Source: Blastopirellula marina
GTDB taxonomy: Bacteria > Planctomycetota > Planctomycetia > Pirellulales > Pirellulaceae
DNA: 64,000 nt
Direction: 5' to 3'
Assembly (NCBI RefSeq): GCF_002967765.1
Contig: NZ_PUHY01000005.1
Coordinates: 1 to 64,000, forward strand
Position 1 is the first letter of the stretch. Each line of letters opens with the position of its first letter. A model generated the notes under the pieces. It worked only from the letters and a program-made list of their open reading frames with translations. It ran no database searches and had not been told where the DNA came from. The position numbers and the translations under genes are program-made. Below are positions 25,386-34,505 of the stretch, piece after piece.

Positions 25386-25853
25386 TTACTTCAGCATGCG
25401 AAATAGCGGGTGCCGTAGCCAATGCCGGGCTGCTTCGGCGGTGGCAAGGGTCGTCCAGTTCGATGGGGAATCGCTGGGCCAATCAATGCGATGCATGCCA
25501 GCGCTAGTCGGTACCTCGAGACAATCGAAGTCGATCCATCCATCTAAGCGTTCCGCCAAATCGATCACGACTTCGCACTGGATCTGGTGATCTTGCGGCT
25601 GATTCGACATCGCGGCGACTACCACCGCGTGGCTCTGTTCCTGACGCGTGAAACGACGCAGTGCCTCCGCAAACGCGGCGTCTTCAGGGTACTCTAGCGG
25701 ATCGCCTTGATACGACCCACCGAAGAAACTTGTATCTGCGATGCCGCATTCGTCGTGAACTTCCCAGAGCTATGCGTAAGGAGACATCAACGCACGCCAA
25801 GTCGGCAAGCATTCTGGTAAGCAAGCGATCACGGATGCAGCAGGTCCTGCCAT
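25386..25853 (-). pseudogene. Small protein gene interrupted by an in-frame TAG
   Basis: From ATG 25853 the minus strand encodes MAGPAASVIACLPECLPTWR and so on for 27 codons, then meets TAG at 25772-25770. The same frame continues uninterrupted for about 127 more codons (LWEVHDECGIADTSFFGGSY onwards to HPLFRMLK). A CAG-to-TAG change would explain it. The intact product would be a cytoplasmic protein of about 155 residues. The beginning MAGPxxxV recalls a family of small uncharacterised proteins (possibly DUF6368), but I am not sure of that. Confidence 0.65.
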
Positions 25854-26131
25854 GATTTTTCTGTCAAAACAGTTGGGAAATCGTTCGAATTGATGTGGGT
25901 TCCACGCACTTTAAGTTGCTTCCCGTGGTTTAGCGACAGGACTGCCAGAGCAAATTCGTGGGCTGTGATTATTTCTATGCCTAAGTAAGATTCGTTCTAT
26001 GCTGAAGTCTTACGGTACGCGAATTGCGTCCTAACTGCGTGTAGGACGAAGCCTCCGCCCCTTGGGGGCGGCAAGGTTCCTACTTGAAATGGAATTTGAA
26101 TTGACTCGAACCCGTCGGTGAAACGCACCCC
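25854..26131. other. Intergenic gap before the bestrophin-like gene
   Basis: 278 bp with no coding frame worth reporting. An imperfect GC-rich palindrome, CCTCCGCCCCTTGGGGGCGG, lies at about 26053-26072. The gap should contain the promoter of the following gene, but none is convincing. Confidence 0.35.
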
Positions 26132-27088
26132 ATGATCGTCAATAGGAACCTCAACTGGCGGCACATTCTCTTTTATACCTGGAAGAGCCTGCTCTACTTC
26201 TTCATTCTCTCGGTGATCGTTTATACGTTGCATCACGAGTTCGACATGGAGAAGTTGACGGTGCCGTTCAACGTGATCGCACTGCTCAGCACGGCATTGG
26301 CCATCTTTCTTGGTTTTAAGAACAACAGCGCTTACGACCGTTGGTGGGAAGCACGCAAGATCTGGGGATTGCTGGTCAACTACAGTCGGGCTTGGGGTCG
26401 TGAAGTGCTGACTCTAAGTCAAGAGCCGGACGGCATCCCCAGCGAAGAACTCACCGCTTGGCGCGAGCGACTGATCTATCGACACATTGCCTTCGTCCAC
26501 GCGCTGCGGGTGTTCCTGCGTCATCCCCACGATTACAACGAAAACGGTGAAGACCTGATCGAAGCACCGAACGACTATGCGGACATCCGCCCATTTCTTT
26601 CTCAGGAAGAAGCGGACGAAGTGCTCAGCAAGCACAACCCACCCAACCAATTGCTGCTGATCCAAGGGCAAGAGCTGCAAGAGGCGTATCAGCGTGGTTG
26701 GCTGTCTGATTTTCGTTTTGTGCAAATGGGGGAAACGCTCACCGAGTTCAACAACCATCAGGGGAAAAGCGAGCGAATTAAGAACACGCCCTTCCCTCGC
26801 CCTTACAGCTTTTTCTCAAGGGTCTTCGTTTACCTGCACGGCACACTGGTTCCACTCGCATTTGTGGAAGAGTTGGGCTTGTTCAACATTCCCTTGGCAT
26901 TGCTGATCAACTTCATCTTCCTCAGCCTCGACCAGATCGGCGAGATGACCGAAGACCCCTTCGAGAACCGCCCCAGCGACACTCCCCTCACCTCGATCAG
27001 CGTCACCATCGAAGGCAACTTGAAAGAGATGCTCGGCGAGAAGGAAATACCTCCGAAGCCCGTTGTTACCGGAGGTGTGGTGCTCTAG
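26132..27088 (+). CDS. Bestrophin-family (UPF0187) membrane channel
   Basis: 318 residues, ATG 26132. Two N-terminal transmembrane helices (about 13-33 and 47-62) lead into FLGFKNNSAYDRWWEARKIWGLLVNYSRAWGRE, the signature of bacterial bestrophin homologues. Two more helices occur near 235-270 (FSRVFVYLHGTLVPLAFVEELGLFNIPLALLINFIFLSLDQIG), followed by EDPFENRPSDTPL, the acidic segment conserved in the family. Bacterial members form pentameric ion channels that can be cation- or anion-selective. It stands alone, so the physiological role is open. Confidence 0.93.
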   Translation: MIVNRNLNWRHILFYTWKSLLYFFILSVIVYTLHHEFDMEKLTVPFNVIALLSTALAIFLGFKNNSAYDRWWEARKIWGLLVNYSRAWGREVLTLSQEPDGIPSEELTAWRERLIYRHIAFVHALRVFLRHPHDYNENGEDLIEAPNDYADIRPFLSQEEADEVLSKHNPPNQLLLIQGQELQEAYQRGWLSDFRFVQMGETLTEFNNHQGKSERIKNTPFPRPYSFFSRVFVYLHGTLVPLAFVEELGLFNIPLALLINFIFLSLDQIGEMTEDPFENRPSDTPLTSISVTIEGNLKEMLGEKEIPPKPVVTGGVVL

Positions 27089-27112
27089 CAAGTCGCGAGC
27101 AAGTCAGGGCGC

Positions 27113-27595
27113 CTAGGTTTCTCGATCTGGCACCGCATATTTCGCGGCCTGGACAACGGCGTCCAGGTCTTGGCAATTTGCGAAGGTCGGGCCAGAGGCC
27201 ATTAAGCGATCGGCGTAGATCAAGAGATGGCCCTGTTCGATGTTGCCAATGCTGATTCCCCAGCCATCGTACTTTTCTAGCTCGCCAATCAAATCGGTCA
27301 GCCACCGAACGTTCCAGCCTTCTGGCCGGTAGACTTCCATAATCTGATACAAATCGTCGTTGTACTGATCTTCGACTAACCAATAACACGGCGACTTCGT
27401 ATCCGACTCTGGGCCTGTTTCGCCGTGCCGCTACGAAGCGACCAGAATTGCCTGACGCACCTGCCAGAACTCTTCAAAAGGTGTCTCGCCGTTGGGGTTG
27501 GGATTGGGGATGTAGTCGGCGTCGTAGTAAATGACAGGAATGTTCACAGGTTCGAGCAGGCTTTCTAACTTGGATGAAGAGCAAACCGACAACAC
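27113..27595 (-). pseudogene. Small protein gene interrupted by an in-frame TAG
   Basis: The minus strand carries a coherent frame from GTG 27595: HVLSV..., then SKLESLLEPVNIPVIYYDAD and PFEEFWQVRQAILVAS, ended by TAG at 27433-27431. The same frame resumes at once with RHGETGPESDTKSPCYWLVE and runs to NCQDLDAVVQAAKYAVPDRET (stop at 27113). A CAG-to-TAG change would restore one protein of about 160 residues. The second half alone could be translated from TTG 27352. Family not recognised. The start is uncertain. Confidence 0.55.
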
Positions 27596-27794
27596 ATGCC
27601 GAAACTTAAGACGGCTCGGCCAAGTGTGTGCGATCGCGATTATCGCAGCCGAAGTAAGAGAAAGCCAGAACGGTTCGACCCGTTGCCAAGCTTCGGTTGA
27701 GTTTAAGGTCTTAAAGGGAATGCACCCGCCATCTGATTCTGCCTCGCATGATCCTTGAAGCGGACTGTCGATGTTCGCTCTACGTATGCTGACG

Positions 27795-28958
27795 TCACGA
27801 ACGATGACTACGAAACTCGCCGGGCGTCATCCCAGTAATTCGCTTGAAAGCGACCGAGAACTTCGCCGCGGATGAATAGGCGACGTGGTTGGCAATTGCC
27901 AGAACTTTTCGATCGGTCTCGCGCAGCATTAACTTCGCTCGCTCGATCCGAACCCGGTCGATCTCTGCCTTGGCGTTGCGTCCAATCGCTTTCTGTAGGC
28001 GACGCTCGAGTGACGAACGGCTGAGGCGAAACTCTTCGCAGATCATCGCGACCGTCAAACCATCGCAGGCACGCCGTTCAATAAAGTTCAAGATCCCAGC
28101 GATCTCGCGATCCGCAATCGGAACCATATCGGAAGAAGCCCGCACGACGACCCCTTTGGGTAGGATAAACGTCTTGCGGCTGATCTTTTCACCGGCTATC
28201 AGTTCCGCCAGGTAAGTCGCGCCGAGGAAACCAATTTGGTGCGTATCCGGTTCGATGCTGCTCATACTTGGAATGGTCAGGTCGCAGATATCGCTGTCGT
28301 TATCCACCCCCAGCAAGGCCAGCTGTTGCGGCACTGCGATCCCGGCTTCGCTGCATGCCCGCAGAACCTGGCGACCCCGAACGTCGTTGCAAGCGAATAC
28401 CCCACAAGGTACCGGCAACGATTTCAGCCAGGAAAGCAACTCTGGATTGTCCCCTTCGGCGAGCAGTTCGCGAGGGACATTCGAGAAGTTGTCTTCCACG
28501 CTGGCAAAATAGTACGAGCGAAGACCCTTCTTCGAGGCAATCTCGGTAAACGCTTTACCGCGTGCGTCCGAGAAGTCGACGCCGTCGTAGCCGCAGAAGG
28601 CGATATCGGACAGCCCCCGTTCTCGGAAGTGTTCGATCGCCATCTGCGCACAAGCCACCGGATCGGTGTCCAGCGAGACCCCATGCGCTGGCACGTACGA
28701 GCCTCGCAGGTCGACCGTCGGGACTTCTAAGGCGTCAATCTCCTCGGAAATCGAAGCCAACTCGGCCCGCGAAAGAATGCCATCGAGCTTCCAATCACGA
28801 ATGCCGCGGGGCAGTCGCTCGTTCATGGTGCGCTCGACATGAATGAACTGCCAGTTGCCATAGATGCGGTTGAAATCGGCAACACCACGCAGACAACCAC
28901 GCCCATATCCGCGCGATGATTCGATCAGCAGCAGAATCGTTGGTTTGTTTCGCCACAT
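27795..28958 (-). CDS. XylR-type regulator (LacI-like sensor fused to AraC DNA-binding domain)
   Basis: 387 residues. Residues 6-280 form a periplasmic-binding-protein-like sensor: TILLLIESSRGYGRGCLRGVADF, then GLSDIAFCGYDGVDFSDARGKAF and ALLGVDNDSDICDLTIPSMSSIEPD. The last ~100 residues are an AraC double helix-turn-helix ending VAYSSAAKFSVAFKRITGMTPGEFRSH. This order is that of XylR of enterobacteria, which senses a sugar and activates its catabolic genes. Divergent from a DUF1559/lipoprotein/GH97 set, so it probably controls glycan use. A 21-bp-phased direct repeat lies 36-72 nt upstream of its start. Confidence 0.92.
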   Translation of the reverse strand: MWRNKPTILLLIESSRGYGRGCLRGVADFNRIYGNWQFIHVERTMNERLPRGIRDWKLDGILSRAELASISEEIDALEVPTVDLRGSYVPAHGVSLDTDPVACAQMAIEHFRERGLSDIAFCGYDGVDFSDARGKAFTEIASKKGLRSYYFASVEDNFSNVPRELLAEGDNPELLSWLKSLPVPCGVFACNDVRGRQVLRACSEAGIAVPQQLALLGVDNDSDICDLTIPSMSSIEPDTHQIGFLGATYLAELIAGEKISRKTFILPKGVVVRASSDMVPIADREIAGILNFIERRACDGLTVAMICEEFRLSRSSLERRLQKAIGRNAKAEIDRVRIERAKLMLRETDRKVLAIANHVAYSSAAKFSVAFKRITGMTPGEFRSHRS

Positions 28959-28993
28959 CGCACTTCAATCGGGTGGTTAAAGGGTTGTTGTTA

Positions 28994-29030
28994 TTCCCTA
29001 TTTTCGTCATCGAGTTTCCCATTTTCGTCA
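28994..29030. promoter_or_regulatory. Phased direct repeat, candidate XylR/AraC operator
   Basis: TTCCCTATTTTCGTCA (28994-29009) and TTTCCCATTTTCGTCA (29015-29030) share CATTTTCGTCA-like halves and start exactly 21 bp apart, two turns of the helix. AraC-family dimers bind direct repeats with this spacing. Position just upstream of the XylR-type gene suggests autoregulation and/or control of the divergent operon. Confidence 0.6.
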
Positions 29031-29402
29031 CCTCGTGGTGATTCGCAATGGTTTTCTAATCAACTATAGCAAAGAAAAACAATATCGGTGGCAATGGATC
29101 TCAAGCAGCCCGTAATGCTCCTAAGCTAATCATTGGCTACCCTTTAGGTCGACGGCGATGGACACAAGAAGGCGGGGTGTTTGTCAAGAATATTCGTTAG
29201 CGACGTCATTTTTACATAGCTATGCGCAGTTAAAACTCTCTGCTTTCTTTTAATCCTTTGTTTGCGTCGGCTTGTTTTCCTTTCTATACTCCCGGTCGAC
29301 CGGCACCCGTAGGAACTAGTTTTTCCCTTTTTCGTATCACGGGATATCGCCGGACTCCCTTTATTTTCATCATGCCATCCTCATTGCACGGGAACCCCTT
29401 CT
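29031..29402. other. Regulatory gap between the XylR-type gene and the DUF1559 gene
   Basis: No gene in this AT-rich stretch. A good -10 hexamer TATACT (29285-29290) is followed at once by the perfect 12-bp palindrome CCGGTCGACCGG (29292-29303), where transcription would start if the -10 is real. No consensus -35 is at the right distance, which would fit an activator-dependent promoter for the DUF1559 gene starting at 29403. Confidence 0.4.
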
Positions 29403-30410
29403 ATGAAACGAAATGCATTTACGCTCGTTGAGCTACTGGTGGTGATCGCCATTATTGGCGTCTTGATTGCCCTTCTTCTGCCTGCGGTACAACAAGCTCG
29501 TGAGGCGGCCCGTCGAATGAGCTGCTCGAATAACATGAAGCAGCTGGGCCTGGCCGTGCATAACTACCACGACACCTACTTGGCATTGCCAGCTCGCCAA
29601 GGGGGAACCAACTGGTCAGGCGGCAGCGCGACGGCTTATCCCCGCTGGAGTGCCTTTGTTGGCTTGCTGCCGTTCATCGAAGGTGGCTCGCGATTCGACC
29701 AGATTCAAGCAGGCGGCTTTCATGCCTGGCATGGCAACGCGAACTCAGGCTACGTTGGCGAAATCCCTTCGTTCGTCTGTCCTTCCGACGGATTGTTTTC
29801 GGGAACTGGGCCCGATCGTAACGCGCAGTATTCTCCGCTGAATTACGGGTTGAACATGGGAGACAACTACGCGATCAACTTCGATTCGTCGCGCCCCGAT
29901 CAAAACATCCGTGGTATCTTCGGCTACCTGACTTACACGCGATTCAACGAAATCACCGACGGGCTCAGCAATACGGTCGGAATGTCGGAAATCATCGTCG
30001 CCCCGAGCGGTGATATGCTGGGGCGCGCTGTTGGCAACTCGACTACCGATCCGCTCGCTTGTCGGGCTTACATGGTTCGCAACCAGTACACGTCTGGTTC
30101 GCTTATCGCCCAGTTCCGTTGCCATGGCCAGCGCTGGCAAGATGGTCGACCTGGTTACTGTGCGGTCACCACGATTCTGCCTCCGAACAGCGCGACGTGC
30201 AGTTCGCAGGTTAGTAACGGCATCTACTCGTCGGCCAGCCGACATCCAGGCGGTGTGCTTTCGATGTTCATGGACGGATCTGTTCGTTTTGTGACTGAAA
30301 CGATTGATACCGGCAACCTTTCTCTCTCGGCCGTTTCAACCGGACAAAGCCCGTTTGGCGTCTGGGGAGCAATCGGCACCAAGAGCGGTGGCGAAGTTCA
30401 ATCGCTGTAG
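29403..30410 (+). CDS. DUF1559 protein with prepilin-like N-terminal methylation motif
   Basis: 335 residues. [21 protein letters not shown] is the class III/type IV pilin-like leader with G/A-F-T-L-V-E-L-L, followed by [32 protein letters not shown], the hallmark of planctomycete DUF1559 proteins. Near the end [17 protein letters not shown] is the H-x9-DG motif used to define the family. These proteins are found in tens to hundreds of copies in planctomycetes, presumably as surface or fibre proteins; function unproven. It leads a small set with a lipoprotein and GH97, opposite a XylR-type regulator. Confidence 0.95.
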   Translation: MKRNAFTLVELLVVIAIIGVLIALLLPAVQQAREAARRMSCSNNMKQLGLAVHNYHDTYLALPARQGGTNWSGGSATAYPRWSAFVGLLPFIEGGSRFDQIQAGGFHAWHGNANSGYVGEIPSFVCPSDGLFSGTGPDRNAQYSPLNYGLNMGDNYAINFDSSRPDQNIRGIFGYLTYTRFNEITDGLSNTVGMSEIIVAPSGDMLGRAVGNSTTDPLACRAYMVRNQYTSGSLIAQFRCHGQRWQDGRPGYCAVTTILPPNSATCSSQVSNGIYSSASRHPGGVLSMFMDGSVRFVTETIDTGNLSLSAVSTGQSPFGVWGAIGTKSGGEVQSL

Positions 30411-30500
30411 TTTCCGCTTTCTCCCACAACTTGCCGCAAAGGCACGGGCATGCAGCCAGTTTGCCCGTGCTTGCTACTTCTATTCTGAAAGGTTTACTCC

Positions 30501-30977
30501 ATGCTGGTCCCACTACGAAACAGTGCTCACGCACTGCTCTTGTTATTGCTCGTTGCTGCGGTTGTCGGTTGTTCAAAAGGAAAAACTCAATGGAACGACG
30601 GACGCCCGCCTGTCTTCACGGCGAAAGGGCAAGTCATCCTCGACGGTCAGCCGGTTGAAAAGGCGACGGTCACTTTCCAGCCTGTCGATCCTGAAGGTCG
30701 CGGCGGGTCGGCGGTTACCGATGCCGAAGGTTTCTTCGAGGCGCAAACCTACGAGCCTGGGGATGGACTGACGGCCGGTACGCACAAAGTTGCGATTAAG
30801 AAAACGTTGTTCGTCGACAAAGCAGGTCAGGTCGTTACTGAGATCCGCGAACCTGGCAGCGCCGTGGAAAAGGACTTCCTCCCTAAGAAATATGGTACCT
30901 TTGAGAAGTCGGGCCTCACGGTCGAAGTAGCGGATAGCGATGGCAATGATCTTGGCCAGATCGTCCTCGAAAAATAA
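30501..30977 (+). CDS. Lipoprotein with carboxypeptidase-regulatory-like beta-sandwich domain
   Basis: 158 residues. MLVPLRNSAHALLLLLLVAAVVGC is a lipoprotein signal. The mature part (FTAKGQVILDGQPVEKATVTFQPVDPEGRGGSAVTDAEGFFEAQTY) is the transthyretin/carboxypeptidase-regulatory-like fold seen in small planctomycete lipoproteins that directly follow DUF1559 genes. It lies 90 bp after the DUF1559 gene and 92 bp before GH97 and is probably cotranscribed. Likely role: surface partner of the DUF1559 protein (inferred from repeated co-occurrence). Confidence 0.85.
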   Translation: MLVPLRNSAHALLLLLLVAAVVGCSKGKTQWNDGRPPVFTAKGQVILDGQPVEKATVTFQPVDPEGRGGSAVTDAEGFFEAQTYEPGDGLTAGTHKVAIKKTLFVDKAGQVVTEIREPGSAVEKDFLPKKYGTFEKSGLTVEVADSDGNDLGQIVLEK

Positions 30978-31069
30978 CCGCTGTAAGCTTCCCCTGCCTT
31001 CCGTTCATTCGGGCAGTCCACGGGGCCAGTGGGCTGCCTATCCCTCCACCCTTTCCCGCTGAAGTTGTC

Positions 31070-33007
31070 ATGCCTTTCTGCTTTTCTCGTAAGTTTTCCT
31101 CGTCTTCCTTCACCACGGTCGCACATGGCCTGATCTGTCTGCTGGCGATTACTGCCTGCCTGATGGTGAGTGCTGCAGCAAATGCTGAGTCGTTAACATC
31201 CCCTGACGGACGCATCGAGGTTTCCGTTGAAATCGACCAGACCGATCAGCACAGCCGACTTGTTTATCAGGTGAAAGTTGCCGGCGAAGTGGTCATCAAG
31301 GATTCGCCGATCTCGTTTCTGCGTAGCGATGATGCGATGATCGGTGAACATGTGACGCTGGCTTCGACCAGCGAAACGACCACGCATGACGAAACCTGGA
31401 AACCAGTTTATGGCGAACGCAGTAGCATTCGCGATCATTACCGTTCGCGAACGTTTCACCTGGAAGACACGCAAGCGAATTGTCCACTTGCGGTGCAGTT
31501 CCGCTGCTACGACACCGGCGTAGCATTCTGCACGACGCTGGGAAAAGAAAATACCGAACTGAAGTTGAAGGAAGAGCGAACCGAATTTCGCTTCACGAGT
31601 GATTACCCTGCCTGGCGAACGACGAGCGCCCAAGGAACGTACGACAAGGTTCCGCTCAATCAACTCGGCAAAAACGTGGAACGCCCGTTGGTCGTCGAGG
31701 CTGGCCAACATTACGTGGCTATTGGTGAAGCAAAGCTGGTCGACTACGCCGTCATGCGACTCCGTTCGGCAGCGGGAGATGCACCCGGCGTGGTCAGCCA
31801 ACTTCTAAGCGAGGTGACCGCGACCGCACCACTGACGACACCGTGGCGAGTTATCTTAATTGCGTACTCGCCTGGGCAACTGCTGGAAAGCAACGACCTG
31901 TTTCTTAATCTGAACGATCCTTGCGCGATCGCTGACACTTCGTGGATCAAGCCTGGCAAGGTGCTGCGTGAAATCAGCTTGACCACTCTCGGCGGCAAAG
32001 CGGCGATTGATTTCGCTGTGAAGAACAACTTCCAATACGTCGAATTCGATGCCGGCTGGTATGGGCACGAATACGACGATGCCTCCGACGCGACTACCAT
32101 CACGGTCGATGCCAAGCGTTCGCCTGGTCCGCTCGATTTGCAGGAAATCATTCAGTACGGCAAGCAGCGCGACATTGGCATTCTGGTCTATGTTAATCGT
32201 CGCGCGTTGGAGAAACAACTTGATGAGATCTTGCCCCTTTACAAGAAGTGGGGCATCGCCGGTGTGAAGTATGGCTTTGTAAATACGGGTTCGCAGAAGT
32301 GGACGAGTTGGTTGCACGATGCGGTTCGCAAAGCGGCCGAATATGAACTGATGGTCGACATCCACGACGAGTATCGCCCTACCGGTTACAGCCGAACTTA
32401 TCCGAACTTGATGACCCAGGAAGGTGTTCGCGGTGACGAAGCGACCCCATCGACCAGCTTGGCGGTGACAACCCTATTCACCCGCAACCTGGCTGGGGCG
32501 GCCGATCATACGATCTGCTACTACGATCCGCGTGTGAAGAAGAACTGGTCGCACGCTCAACAACTCGCGAAAGCGGTTTGCACTTACTCGCCGTGGCAGT
32601 TCATCTATTGGTACGATACCCCGCTGACGCCGCTGCAAGATGGCAAGACGACGCGTAACCGGATTTTGCCTTCTCCTGAGCTCGAATTCTTCGCTCAGGT
32701 TCCCACTGTCTGGGATGAAACCCGCGTCCTGCAAGGCGACATTGGCGAGTACGTTGTCATCGCCCGCCGCAGCGGCAGCGACTGGTTCGTGGGCGCGATC
32801 AACGCCAACGAAAAGCGAGAGCTCACCGTCCCGCTCAACTTTCTCGATTCCGGCAAAAGCTACCAGGCTCGCATCTACCGCGACGACTCAACGCTGAAGA
32901 CTCGCACGCAAGTCGCCATCGACGAGCAAACGGTCGACGCCGAGGAAACGCTAACGATCACGTTAGCGCCAAATGAAGGCCAGGCGATGCGAATGACGCC
33001 GAAGTAA
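31070..33007 (+). CDS. GH97-family glycosidase, exported
   Basis: 645 residues with a signal peptide ending near ANAES. The N-terminal beta-sandwich starts SLTSPDGRIEVSVEIDQTDQHSRLVYQV, the GH97 opening. The (beta/alpha)8 part includes FDAGWYG, GILVYVNRRALEKQLDEILPLYKKWGIAGVKYGFVNTGSQKW and YPNLMTQEGVRGDE, all family landmarks. GH97 has retaining members with an Asp nucleophile and inverting members such as SusB with Gly at that place; here KYGFV places Gly there, so an inverting alpha-glucosidase-like enzyme is predicted. Lies at the end of the XylR-linked set. Confidence 0.92.
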   Translation: MPFCFSRKFSSSSFTTVAHGLICLLAITACLMVSAAANAESLTSPDGRIEVSVEIDQTDQHSRLVYQVKVAGEVVIKDSPISFLRSDDAMIGEHVTLASTSETTTHDETWKPVYGERSSIRDHYRSRTFHLEDTQANCPLAVQFRCYDTGVAFCTTLGKENTELKLKEERTEFRFTSDYPAWRTTSAQGTYDKVPLNQLGKNVERPLVVEAGQHYVAIGEAKLVDYAVMRLRSAAGDAPGVVSQLLSEVTATAPLTTPWRVILIAYSPGQLLESNDLFLNLNDPCAIADTSWIKPGKVLREISLTTLGGKAAIDFAVKNNFQYVEFDAGWYGHEYDDASDATTITVDAKRSPGPLDLQEIIQYGKQRDIGILVYVNRRALEKQLDEILPLYKKWGIAGVKYGFVNTGSQKWTSWLHDAVRKAAEYELMVDIHDEYRPTGYSRTYPNLMTQEGVRGDEATPSTSLAVTTLFTRNLAGAADHTICYYDPRVKKNWSHAQQLAKAVCTYSPWQFIYWYDTPLTPLQDGKTTRNRILPSPELEFFAQVPTVWDETRVLQGDIGEYVVIARRSGSDWFVGAINANEKRELTVPLNFLDSGKSYQARIYRDDSTLKTRTQVAIDEQTVDAEETLTITLAPNEGQAMRMTPK

Positions 33008-33020
33008 GGCGAGTCATGAC

Positions 33021-34325
33021 TTAGCGGGCCAATCCTAGGTGGGTGATTCCTTCCTCATCGAAATCCACCGTGACTTCGATGAAATCCTCTTCCGGTTCCA
33101 ATTGCAGGACGGTGCCGGCGCCGAAGTAGCGGGATAGGATGCGTTGCCCCACGTAGAGATCGGCTGGCGAAATCGATATGCCAGGCGCGTGCTCGCTGGC
33201 GATCACAGGTTGACATTCGTCCGGTGGCGTGGGGTCGCGGCCGCTGGCCAGGGCTCGCCAGTCACGCATGCTATCGGGCAGACCCCAACTGGGAAAGTGA
33301 CCCGAGAAGATCCGCTTGCCTCCCTTCATGGCGTTGTACAAGGCGCGGATTGCGCGCATCTGCAAACGGCTCGCCGAGCCAACTGTGACCTTGTTGTCAA
33401 CATTGCTGACGAGCGGGAAGGCCAGCATCACAAGTCGCCCGACCTCGGTTTCCTTGCGACGGCCTGCTTCCAACGCGGCGATCAATCGCATCACCACCTG
33501 TTTCTGGTTGCCAGGGCTCAGCTTGGCAAACAAGTCCTCCACAAAGATTTCATCGTCAAGTTGCCACGGTAGTTCCCCTTCGAGTGACTCTTCCAAATGG
33601 TTTTCTACCACAGCGTCCATCATCACTTGGAAGGCCTTGGGAGGGAGGGCCGTGACTTTCAAGTGTCCAATTGCAAACGCGGCGGCGTGTCGCTCGTTTT
33701 CATTTTCGGCATCCAACGCTGCCAACAACACGTCCCGCGTTTCTTCCGACGAATCGCCCGTCACGCCAAGCAGCAACAGCAAACCCGCCCGGTAGGTGTC
33801 TCGCGTTTCGGTGGCCAGCATCGTTCGTAAGATTTGGCTGGTCGCTTCCTTGCGCACCGGTAAGCGAGCCAGCAAATTGGCGGCCGCGTAACGGACATCG
33901 CCTGGCTCGCTGGTAATTGCCACAAACTTTTCGTAACCCGCCACGACCGCGTGCCGGGCTCTTGCGGCCCAGTCGGATTCTTGGGCTCGCTTTTCGGTGA
34001 AGTCCTGTTCCTGCTGAAGATTGCCATGAACGGCGCGATAAGAACTGCCGTTGGCGATCTCGGTCAACAGCTGCAAGATGCCTGCCCGATCAGGCGTCGT
34101 CGGATCGACGGCCGCTTCAATCAAAAAAGGAACTGCATAAGAGGTCGCCTCGTAAACGGTCCCTTGATGCCAGATGTTGCCAAACAAGTGCCACAGCGGC
34201 GAATCCTCCCCCTGCAAGTCAGGTGAAGCGGTCCGCAACTCGCGCAACAACTCCGGCACATCCTCGGCCGAACCGTACGCATGGGTTAGCTGATGCCAGG
34301 GAATGTTGTCGAGTTCGTCCATCAT
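33021..34325 (-). CDS. HEAT-repeat protein of unknown function
   Basis: 434 residues, cytoplasmic (no signal). The beginning DELDNIPWHQLTHAYGSAEDVPELLRELRTASPD and GNIWHQGTVYEATSYAVPFLIEAA are typical of a bacterial HEAT-repeat family often found near polymorphic-toxin immunity genes. HEAT-like helical pairs follow (VRYAAANLLARLPV, AGLLLLLGVTGDSSEETRDVLLAALDAENENERHAAAFAIGHL). The last 60 residues are a small beta domain (VGQRILSRYFGAGTVLQLEPEEDFIEVTVDFDEEG). Convergent with the GH97 gene, 13 bp apart. Function inferred only as scaffold or immunity. Confidence 0.75.
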   Translation of the reverse strand: MMDELDNIPWHQLTHAYGSAEDVPELLRELRTASPDLQGEDSPLWHLFGNIWHQGTVYEATSYAVPFLIEAAVDPTTPDRAGILQLLTEIANGSSYRAVHGNLQQEQDFTEKRAQESDWAARARHAVVAGYEKFVAITSEPGDVRYAAANLLARLPVRKEATSQILRTMLATETRDTYRAGLLLLLGVTGDSSEETRDVLLAALDAENENERHAAAFAIGHLKVTALPPKAFQVMMDAVVENHLEESLEGELPWQLDDEIFVEDLFAKLSPGNQKQVVMRLIAALEAGRRKETEVGRLVMLAFPLVSNVDNKVTVGSASRLQMRAIRALYNAMKGGKRIFSGHFPSWGLPDSMRDWRALASGRDPTPPDECQPVIASEHAPGISISPADLYVGQRILSRYFGAGTVLQLEPEEDFIEVTVDFDEEGITHLGLAR

Positions 34326-34505
34326 CGTGGGGTGAGCCCTTGTCGTTCGTATCGACCGTTAACAACAACGCCTCGCCAAAATTGGCTTGCGACCTCTCGG
34401 GTTATCGACGAGACTTTCAACATAGCAAGTCCTTCAAACCAATGTGAAGGGCATCGATCCTTCCCGGAAATCATTCGCACCAATCGAGAGAAACTCGAAA
34501 CTGCT

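Noticed and set aside
28236-28730. 164-codon plus-strand frame
   Set aside because: Antisense shadow of the XylR-type gene.
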